NCBI RefSeq assembly: GCF_028858725.1
Contig: NC_084763.1
Location: forward strand, 124,001 to 188,000
DNA length: 64,000 nucleotides
Reading direction: 5' to 3'
DNA from: Colius striatus
Taxonomy: Eukaryota > Chordata > Aves > Coliiformes > Coliidae
Shown here: one piece after another, positions 1 to 64,000 of the stretch
How the letters are laid out: each line of letters opens with the position of its first letter
Numbering within the stretch: the first letter of the stretch is position 1
Translations under genes and position numbers: made by a program
The notes under the pieces: model-generated
The model's input: only the letters and a program-made list of their open reading frames with translations
The model's database searches: none
What the model was told of the DNA's origin: nothing

Positions 1-15
1 TTTCTGCTACAGTAC

Positions 16-128
16 CTGCAAGATGGTATCGGGCCCGTCCTCATCACCCCCTCTGTTCAACATGTTGTAGAACCAATTCCATTTGCACTGGTAAGTTGTG
101 GAAGTTCTCTTCACGTCAATGGTGGCAC
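16..128 (-). CDS. SUN-domain gene, SUN-domain exon
   Basis: CTCTCCCTTCCTCACAG acceptor. Joined to the preceding exon it reads GATIDVKRTSTTYQ, then KWNWFYNML, ending in DGPDTILQ. This matches the G-A-[ST]-I-D-x-x-x-T-S-x-T-Y and P-x-x-I-L-x-P signature of SPAG4/SUN5-type SUN domains. The exon is 113 nt and ends in phase 0 at GTACTG. If not spliced there, a stop follows after two codons. Confidence 0.8.
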
Positions 129-2997
129 CTGTGAGGAAGGGAGAGCAGATGACCGCAAGAGCCACGGACCAGGAGGCCTCGGTGCCCCTACGTCATCTGA
201 GGCGGCTGAGCAGCTCCAAGCCTGTCAGTCCTGTCCCTGTGGCCACTCTGGCGGGGGCCTCGCTGTGCAGGGCACTGCCAGCAGTCATGTCCCTGGTGAC
301 TGCTTCTCTCCCAGCAGTCCAAGGACAAGGTCTGAAGGTGCTGGGAGACAGCAGGCGCCCATGTGAGTGTCAGCAGACCAAAGCTGAGGGCCTGCTGCAC
401 CGACAGCAAAGGATGACCCGGCCGGTCCCCTTCCAACTGCCGTGGAGAGGAGCGGAGTCCCTCCATCAGCACAGGAACGTGTGTGGGGGCAGCAGCAGGG
501 GCACACACGGGCTGAGGGCAGCGGCGGGAGGGACTGTGAGAGCCACGCTGCCACAGCCTTCCTCTTGGGCTGCAGCGAGCATGTCAGCTCTCCCACTTTG
601 GATAGCAGCGCCTGGAGCACAGCCTCCTTGGGGCTTGCTGCAGACAGCACGGGGCAAGGAGACGGGCCTGCTCATGTCCTTACCCAGGCTTTTCAGGGCC
701 CAGTCAGAATTCATCATTTTGTCTTCCAAAGCCATCTTCAATGCTCCCTGCTCATGTTCCTGGGAAAACCGTGAGGGGACAAAGAAAAGAATCACATCAG
801 CAGGCTGCTCAGCGTGCCTACTAGCACCCAGAGATGCAAAAGCTTGGTGTGAGCAACAGGAGTTCACGGAGCTGACAGACTCGCCGCTGCAGACGTGAGC
901 CACAAAGGCTGAGGAACGCCGTCTGAGGCTGTGGTCGTGAGGTGGGTTGACAAGGGTCCCCACACCCTCATGGCCACCCTCTACACTCTCCAGGTCAGCT
1001 GGGAGATGGTCTCGGGCCCTGCCGGGGGTGGCTGGCCCTCTGAGCCTGCCTGGCTCTCGCCCCTGCCTCAGGGCCACAGTCAGAGCACCGGCACTACAAC
1101 AAAAGGACGTCAGGAGTCCTGCTCTGCCTGCAGCAGCCCGTTAAACTGGGCCTGGCCCTGGCTGCTCCCTTGCAAGAGGTGCCCGTCCCGTGAGTGTCAC
1201 CAACCTCTGTGCCTGCCTTTGCCTGCATCCTCCACGCTGACAGCAAGGTCCCACAGTAAACACCAACTGCAATTCACATCAGCAAGAGACAGTTATTTCC
1301 CTGGGGCTGCGAGCAGTCCTGCACTCGCCTTGTCTCCTCCCTGTTGCCTTGGGCTGGGGCAGCAGGTTGGCTGGGGAGGTGTGGAACCGGGGCTGCAGAG
1401 AGAGGCCACGCGCCTCTGCCCGGCAGCCATCAGCCCAGGCTTCAGGGGCTGCACAGCCCTGGGCTCCAGGTGTGCTCGGGGCCCCATTTCCCCTCCCTGT
1501 TCCCCTGAGCACTGAGACCATGCCGCAGGGACCAGGAGAGGTACCTCTCCATCAGTCCCCTGCACGGCCCCTCTGGCAATCTCCAGCTCAGGCTTGGACA
1601 TACATAGACCCTTCTCTCCCAGACGCAGGCTGAGCCCTCTGGCTCGCTGGCCAGAGCGGCAGCGTGCCGGGCAGTCTAGCAGCCTCAGTGGTAGTTCAAA
1701 AGCCGGTCCCAGTCGAGGACGTGTTCAGGAAGCACTTGGGCCCCAGAATTACCACACGCAAACAGGAAAGCTGGCCATCTGAAGGCTGCTGTGCAGCACA
1801 GACAGGCATTTGCTCACGCCAACTCACCGAGAAGCACTACAAGTGTCAACAAGAACTTGTTTTCCAGGGCTGCCCTAAACCTCTTGTTCTCCAGAGATGT
1901 CTTCAGCCTGAAACAGAGGGAGTCTTGTGGCCGTCAGTAAGCCAAGGCTGGAGCAAACCCCTTCAACAGGCAGATTTCCCTTTTCAGGCTGAAAAGCCCG
2001 TGCTTTGGAAGCCTGCCGCTGACACAGAGAGAGCTGGCAGAGCAGCGTCCGGGAGTAATACACTCTATCCTCACCCTTCAGCAGTGCCAGCAGCTCTTCC
2101 CCAAAGGAAGGGCTCCAGGAGCACCTTCCAAAAGCTGCTGACAATTGTGCTGGGAAGCAAAGAGATCGAGTAAACACAGAAACTGCATTTCAGCAGTCTT
2201 TCTGCTGTGGACCTCGCTCTCTCTCTGGTTGAGAAGGCAGGCGTACTCTCGCTTGCCGTCACACAGCTCTCTCTAAGGGGTGTTTCTGCACAGCTGGGAA
2301 GTGCAAGAGCCTTGTCTGGCTTTTCTCTCAGGGCCCTCCCAGACCTGCATGGTCTCTTGCCAGAAGCTGGGGAAAATCCTTTCCACATGCAGGTGTTTGG
2401 CTAGCGACTATCCCATCGTGGCCAAAGTTTGGGCCTCTGGGAGTGCCGAGGGGCTTTGCTCTTGGTTCTCCCTGCGAATGGCCACAGCCTCAGCGGTGCC
2501 CAAGCTGCGGTGCCCAGAGCAGAGCACGGGGCAGCTGCCTAGGGAGACCTCTCTGCTCTCCCCTTGGCTCGTGCTGGCCCTCAGGCCTCCCCTTTCTCCC
2601 CCCGACCCCAGCAGAACCACGTAGCACATACCTAGCAAAGGTGTGTGAGTGTTGCAGCCGGTTCCACAGGCAGACTGCCAGTGTGCAGGCCAGGCTGAAG
2701 ATCATCCCTGGGCAAAGAAACCAGAGAATAGTCAGGCCTGTCTCTTGAGGCCTCTTCTCATGGATGCCCAGCCAGGCATTTATTGTCTCCCTGTGGGGAC
2801 TCTGCGCTTCTCCTGCCGCTCTTGACGCTGGCACAGCGCAGCTCTCCTGGTTCACCCCGAGGACTCGACAGCGAGCGGCAGTGCTGAGCTTACCTGCAAC
2901 ATCTCGGCCTTTGTGGTGCCCTGCCACAGGCTGTGCTCGTGCAGTGTCCGAGCCAGAAGCTGGTGGCAAGACGACATCTGGCTCTACACAGACGGTA
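16..2997 (-). CDS. Partial SUN-domain protein gene (SPAG4/SUN5-like), leaves the window at left
   Basis: Five minus-strand exons with good splice sites (2894-2997, 2632-2707, 1828-1907, 684-759, 16-128) read from a short N-terminal stretch into a transmembrane helix, a charged helical stretch and the beginning of a SUN domain. SUN proteins sit in the inner nuclear membrane and bind KASH proteins of the outer membrane (LINC complex). SPAG4 and SUN5 are the testis-type members. The first four exon joins listed are phase-compatible except between 1828 and 759, where one or more coiled-coil exons (phase 1 in, 0 out) were not found. The first coding exon is also unplaced. The rest of the SUN domain lies left of position 16. 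The exact orthologue is unknown to me. Confidence 0.7.
684..759 (-). CDS. SUN-domain gene, exon entering the SUN domain
   Basis: CGGTTTTCCCAG acceptor and GTAAGG donor. Encodes EHEQGALKMALEDKMMNSD followed by WALKSLG. The D-[WY]-A-L-x-S-x-G motif marks the start of SUN domains. Ends in phase 1, matching the next exon. Confidence 0.8.
1828..1907 (-). CDS. SUN-domain gene, helical luminal exon
   Basis: CCCTCTGTTTCAG acceptor and GTGAGT donor. In the frame set by the preceding exon it reads LKTSLENKRFRAALENKFLL then TLVVLL, with a leucine-rich heptad-like pattern suited to a coiled coil. Ends in phase 1. Confidence 0.7.
2632..2707 (-). CDS. SUN-domain gene, transmembrane exon
   Basis: CTGGTTTCTTTGCCCAG acceptor and GTATGT donor. 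The single open frame encodes MIFSLACTLAVCLWNRLQHS then HTFA. A hydrophobic helix is followed by basic residues, fitting the membrane anchor ahead of the luminal coiled coil. Ends in phase 2. Confidence 0.75.
2894..2997 (-). CDS. SUN-domain gene, putative N-terminal exon
   Basis: A 13-T run followed by CCTGCTATAG makes a strong acceptor, and GTAAGC is a good donor. The only frame compatible with the next exon reads TVCVEPDVVLPPASGSDTAR and ends in GHHKGRDVA. Composition is disordered, as in SUN protein N-termini. Frame and exon status are less certain than for the other exons. Confidence 0.5.
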
Positions 2998-3696
2998 CTA
3001 TAGCAGGAAAAAAAAAAAAAAGAGGTGCTGGTTGCCCACTGTCCCCAGGCTGTGTGAGCCAAGGCCCTTGCCAGAAGCTGGGCTCTAGAAGCCTCCCAGG
3101 GCATGTCCCAGCTGCAGAGAGAGAGGGCAGCGAGGCCGGGCTGCTTCCAGAGCTCTCCCCTCTACCCATCCTTAGCTTTACAGGGCTGCAGTGGGAAGAG
3201 AGGAACCAAAGTAGCAGCAGCCCAGCCCCATTCTCCCCTCATCCCTCCGTGCATCACCTCGTACCTGCTCTGCTGGCAGAGGGTTGGCTCCACTGCTTTC
3301 TCCTCTGCAATCCGGCCGGCCGGTCGGCGTCTTGCTCTGGTTGCCCTTCTTCTCGGCATCTCTGGGCAGAGGTAGGCTCCCTGCTCACACCTCCCTCCTC
3401 ACTCTGAGTCGTTGCCTGGTCAGGCCGAAGCAGCTCTCCAGGACCAACTGCCCCGGGCAACTGTCAGGTGGCATTTTGTTCCTTCCCCCGTCGCTGTGGG
3501 GCTGTGGGCAGAGCACTCTGACATCACAGTGGGGCTCCCTGGGGCCCAGGAATGGGGAGAGGCGCCAAGGGCTCCCTGGGGCCCAGAGACGGGGCAGAGA
3601 CCCCGAGGGCTTCCTGGGCAACAGGGCTGCCTCCTGCCTAGCACAAAGGTGTCACTGACATCAGGAACAGACTCCTTGACACCAAAGTACCACTAG
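2998..3696. other. GC-rich flank, probable 5' part of the SUN-domain gene
   Basis: This stretch must contain or abut the unplaced 5' exon of the SUN-domain gene. Several short open frames with ATGs exist on the minus strand, but none has convincing splice support, so no exon is called. A partial direct repeat of a GGGGCTCCCTGGGGCCCAG-like unit occurs at about 3528-3605. Confidence 0.4.
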
Positions 3697-3871
3697 AACC
3701 ACAGAATCATTTGGGTTAGAAAAGCCCTTTGAGCTCCCAAAGTCCAAGCCCTCCCCTCACCCTGCCACGGCCACCACTAACCCATGTCCCTCGGCACCAC
3801 GTCTTTGCAGTATGTTCACGGATGGGGACTCCCTCACTTCCCTGGGCAGCCCCTTCCAGTGCTCAATATCA
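3697..3871 (-). mobile_element. CR1 LINE fragment
   Basis: Begins with ACAGAATCATTTGGGTTAGA, the reverse complement of a CR1 3' tail, and continues through the familiar CCACTAACCCATGTCCCTC and CCTGGGCAGCCCCTTCCAG blocks. A 5'-truncated, diverged copy lying between the two genes. Confidence 0.8.
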
Positions 3872-5229
3872 ACAAAAAAGGTTTTAAGACATTAGGTTGC
3901 AGTTTTCGAAAGAAAAATGCTGTGGCATGAGGGTAAAGCTTTGGTTGTGTATACCTCTGCACAGCTGCTCATGCACGTATCAAAACAAGAACGTACAGCT
4001 CATTTATCTACCATTCGTAGAGGTAGGACATGAAGGAATTCGCAGTTCAGACAGTCCCCAGTCTGATCATCTTGCGTCTTTGTTAAAAGCAACGTCGGAA
4101 GATAGTATATTAATTGAGTGCTCCTAATCTCAGCTAGTACACTCATCCTTCCTCTCATCTGTTCCCTTAATTGAAATTACCTTTTGAAAAAGTACTGAAG
4201 ATTCAGAATGGAAACACAAGCAGTTTTACAAAATGCTGCAGAAGATGGCAGTGTGTGTATCTCGTCCGTTATCAACGGACACTTTTATCCTCCTAGCGCT
4301 AGTTCTAGCGGTGGAAGCCCAGTTAGAAAGACCGGAGAGAAGCCGGACACAAGACGAACCACCATTAAGATCATGGAAGAGTATAATAATGATGTAATTG
4401 GGTACCTCGGTGAAGGGGGGTAAATATGCCTTTGAGTCTGAAGAGGAAGATGTTAAATCTACCCAGGTTGCTGCAAATGTTGGAAAATCTGCTCGTGCAA
4501 TAAAAAATAAATAATAAGCGCTAAGCCAGCCAGGCCTGTAAAATACAGAGAGACAGAGCCTTTGGAAGGAACACAACAAAGTAATCGAGAAGTGAGTTAT
4601 GAATGTTAACAGCACGATGTGAGTTCAAATAGTCCCACGCTGGATGTCGACCCGAGATCCTTCTTTGTCAGACAAGGATCCTTCAGAGCAGAGAAATTCT
4701 GACAGAAGCAAAAAGCTTCCATTGAGCACTTGAACAATTTCAAATGAAACACAATTAAGAGATCGTTCAGCTCAGAAAAGCAGGTTCTATTTGCGACAGC
4801 AGCACATACATACATTTTCAAAATACACATATTTGAAAACAAGCGACTGCACTTCATTAACCGGCCGGCCGTGGCTTCTCCACAGTTACAGTTGCGTTTG
4901 CCACCGGGTGGAGTTACTGCATCACAGCAGTCCCATAACTTGGACGCCTTTCACCAGGGTAACTGCAATATAATGTAACTGCTAGTAGCTCACAAAAGAG
5001 AACCTTACAAAACTTGTCAATTTAGTATTACTGTCACCCAAAGGCTTCAGCTACCTATTTTAAGTTACTTAAAACAAGTGCAGCAAATCAAGAACCTCAG
5101 TGACACCCGGATTTGAGCGGTAGTATGCATTTCTGAATGAAGTTTCCCGACCCAGGACTAATCCCGACAGCAGAGGCGTAGCAGCATTTTGGTATGGGAG
5201 AAAGCCAGCCTTTCCTAAAACCTTTCCCT
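3872..5229. other. Region between SLC12A7 and the SUN-domain gene
   Basis: AT-rich sequence downstream of the likely SLC12A7 poly(A) sites. Apart from the broken ORF at 4208-4512 I see no gene, RNA or repeat. It could contain extended SLC12A7 3' UTR. Confidence 0.4.
4208..4512 (+). pseudogene. Unidentified coding-like ORF broken by a frameshift (possible retrocopy)
   Basis: From the ATG at 4208 the frame reads a polar, protein-like sequence including SSSGGSPVRKTGEKPDTRR and TTIKIMEEYNNDVIGYLG. It then meets a run of six G at 4415-4420 and a stop. The +1 frame continues at once with an acidic segment containing YAFESEEEDVKSTQ, ending at TAA near 4512. Continuity of composition across the G run suggests one lost reading frame. 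No introns are visible. I do not recognise the protein, and chance cannot be excluded. Confidence 0.3.
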
Positions 5230-5387
5230 TTTATTTAGATGCAGAATAAAGACTGAAATAATCAGAAGTTGCTCACACTTCCGTGTGTTTAACAATACCG
5301 TTCCGTTGCTATTTCTTTCCTTGTGTTTCACCACAGTTTAACAAGTGTCAGAATATGCTACATATAAATATGCTAACCCATCCACCA

Positions 5388-5393
5388 TTTATT
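5388..5393 (-). terminator. SLC12A7: Candidate poly(A) signal AATAAA of SLC12A7
   Basis: AATAAA on the minus strand, about 225 bases past the stop codon. A second one lies at 5230-5235. The sequence between the stop and these sites is AT-rich, typical of a 3' UTR. Which site is used, and whether a longer UTR exists, cannot be told from sequence alone. Confidence 0.4.
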
Positions 5394-5616
5394 AATTCAC
5401 TACAGAAATATTTTTATATAAATCTATATTCCTAAAATATAATTTAAATAGAACTTTTTAATAGAAAAATTGTAACACATCATCAGGAGGTTCATCTTGC
5501 AGGTAATTTTCAATGCACTAGAACTCTTAAAGAAGCTGCTCAAATTATGGCAAGTAACTCTGTTTTCTCATTTGGGGGCGGGGGGGTGGGGAGCGTGAAC
5601 AAAATGTGCAAACAGG

Positions 5617-62105
<56,489 letters not shown>

Positions 62106-62449
62106 GGCGCGGCCGGCGCGTGCCTGTGGCGCCTCCTCCGCGGGCAGCGGCAGGAGCGCGGCGCCGCTACCCCTCACGTGAGGCCGCTTCCTCGTGCGGC
62201 GCGGGGGCGCGGGCGCGGCGCCGGGCCGAGGCGGGGCGGGGAGGAGGCGGGAGGCGGGCCCGCCGCCGGCCTGGGACGGGACTACCTTGCCCGCCTCTGA
62301 TTCACAGCCAAGCGACTTCGCGGCTCGGCGGCGGGGGCGGTGGGAGGCGGAGGAGCGTTTGCCGAGAGTGGGACAAGTGTCGGCGAGGGAAGAGTGTGTG
62401 TCATCGGGTTCCAGACGTGGCTGTCGGGCACAAAAAACGCCCACAGAAT

Positions 62450-62765
62450 CAGAACGGTTTGGGGTGGAAAAGCTTATCTCGTTCCACCCTCCTGCCACGG
62501 ACAGGGGCACCTTTTAGGAGCCCAGGCTGCTCCCAACCCCGTCCAACCTGCCCTTGGACACTGCCAGGGATGGGGCAGCCACAGCCTCTCTGGGCAGCCT
62601 GTGCCAGGGCCTCACCCACCCTCACAGGGAAGAACTTCTTCCTAATATCTAAATCTCCTTTCAGTTTGAATCTGTTACCCCTTGTCCCGTTCCCACAAGC
62701 CCTTGTAAAAAGTCCCTCTCCAGCTTTCCTGTCAGCCCCCTTTAGCTTGCTTCAATGCTTTCTCA
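62450..62765 (-). mobile_element. CR1 LINE fragment immediately upstream of the SLC12A7 promoter
   Basis: Antisense CR1: AGAATCAGAACGGTTTGG, TGGACACTGCCAGGGATGGG, CTGGGCAGCCTGTGCCAGGG and GGGAAGAACTTCTTCCTAAT. It abuts the distal edge of the CpG island, about 350 bp from the start codon, so it limits the size of the proximal promoter. Confidence 0.93.
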
Positions 62766-62769
62766 GACT

Positions 62770-64000
62770 TTGCCGTGCAGGTGTCTGTGCAGCACTGGGA
62801 CCACCACGCTCCTCAGACCCCAGCAGGCAGAGACTGTCTTCCAAAGGAAACTAGAGCCAGACTGTAAGGCCCTGATCTTACAGGTCTCTAAAGGGATGTC
62901 AGCATCCAGAAGGCACAAGCAGGAGCTTTGAGAGTCATATTTTATGTAAATGGCGGACAAAGTCTACTCTGTGCCTTGGGACTACTGGGAGGTAGTTCCC
63001 AGAAATCTGCTCTCCTACATAGCAGCCATGGGTTGCAGGGAACGGTTGATGGCCCTGTGATTCAGCATGTAAGCTCTGGCCTGAAGTGAAGCAGGTTCAA
63101 TGAATCAGTGGATGGGGAGCGTATCAAATTAAATATTAATGACATAGCATTAGTAATGAGCTGTAGCTCTCAGTTACCTCAGACTTCCTTCCCTGAGGAT
63201 CATCTCCACTCCAAAAGGAGAGAAAAGACACTTGGAAGGAAAGGGAGGTTTTCTTGACTCTTGCTATTCTAACTTCCCAGCAAAGTGCTAGAATAGAGCA
63301 GAAAAATTCTATTCATGTCAGTCTGTATCTGTGTCTTTTGGAAAGAGACTCTGATAGGTTTGTGGGTCCCATACTTCAGTGAGGTAGTCTTGTCCTACAG
63401 CGTCTCCTTTCAAAGAAGGGGGCAGCGAAGTGGTAGAGGTGGGAGGGCAGCAACAAAAGGAAAGGGAGAGAGGGAGAGAGGGAGAGAGGCATTGTAACAT
63501 TGTGACATCTGGAATGGGCTTCCAGTTCCATCCCCATTCAAACCATGGCATGATCACAGTAATGAGAACAGTGGCTGCGTGAAAAGGGAGTTTTTCTGTG
63601 CTGAGGATGCATCTCTTTATCCTCTCTCCATCTTTATTTCCAAGCTTAAGAAAGTGGCTGGAATTGTGGTTTTGCTAGTGGTAACAGACATCCAGTCTGT
63701 CTGCAGAGGCAAGGATATTTTGGGGAACTAGTACCAGCAGAATTTGCTCTTAACAAAACCGAAAAATAGAAGGGAACCAGAGACTGTGGAGTATTATCTA
63801 TTGCCTTTGTCCTGTACATCTGCTCTATTCCTTCCACTTCCGCCTCTCCTTATCACTGTTGCGTGGTTTGGGGACATCATGAGATGTGGCTTGCCATGCC
63901 ATATAGGAAACACTGAAGAAATATTAATGGCAACAGGTCCCATCTTTTGTGGTGATAAAACAGAATGAGAGCCAAGCCTGTGTTCTGGTGCATATTACAG
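62770..64000. other. Upstream flank with no recognised gene
   Basis: I see no exon, RNA gene or repeat in this stretch apart from a (GGGAGA)n microsatellite near 63460-63490. Open frames are short and lack splice support. Confidence 0.5.
63460..63490. repeat. (GGGAGA)n microsatellite
   Basis: Purine-only repeat GGGAGAGAGGGAGAGAGGG of about 30 bp. Likely length-variable. Confidence 0.8.

Noticed and set aside
13..91. Plus-strand exon with TACAG acceptor and GTAAGT donor
   Set aside because: It is the complement of the minus-strand SUN-domain exon, whose motif and phase agree with the neighbouring minus-strand exons. The plus frame has no partners.

Overview
The window is vertebrate nuclear DNA and almost certainly avian. 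It has a multi-exon gene with GT-AG introns and a CpG-island promoter. It also holds many short 3' fragments of CR1 LINEs ending in ATTCTATGAT repeats, and LTRs resembling avian ERVL-type elements. Nothing bacterial is present.

The dominant gene is SLC12A7 (K-Cl cotransporter KCC4) on the minus strand. It runs from the ATG at 62105 in a CpG island to the TAA at 5617. I placed 25 coding exons by reading splice sites and carrying the reading frame across every junction. They sum to 3369 nt (1122 codons plus stop) with no frameshift or internal stop. This is 39 residues longer than my recollection of human KCC4 (1083 aa). The difference equals one in-frame exon (exon 22, 12292-12408) that looks like the matching segment of the neuronal paralogue KCC2. 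Intron 19 uses a GC donor.

At the left edge (16-2997, minus strand) are five exons of a second gene that leaves the window. They encode a transmembrane segment, a short helical stretch and the first part of a SUN domain like that of SPAG4/SUN5-type proteins of the nuclear envelope. At least one linking exon and the 5' end were not placed.

Layout from left to right: SUN-domain gene (16-2997); GC-rich flank and a CR1 fragment (2998-3871); 3' flank of SLC12A7 with an unidentified broken ORF (4208-4512); SLC12A7 (5617-62105); CpG island and promoter (about 61190-62440); a CR1 fragment just upstream (about 62450-62765); a featureless flank to 64000. Repeats within SLC12A7 include a solo LTR in intron 23 (7031-7643), a 1.4 kb CR1 with reverse-transcriptase remnants and an LTR fragment in intron 3, a 1.5 kb antisense LTR in intron 1, and several short CR1 tails. 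I recognised no tRNA, rRNA, miRNA or CRISPR. Introns without their own entry contain only AT-rich unique sequence in which I saw no supportable feature.
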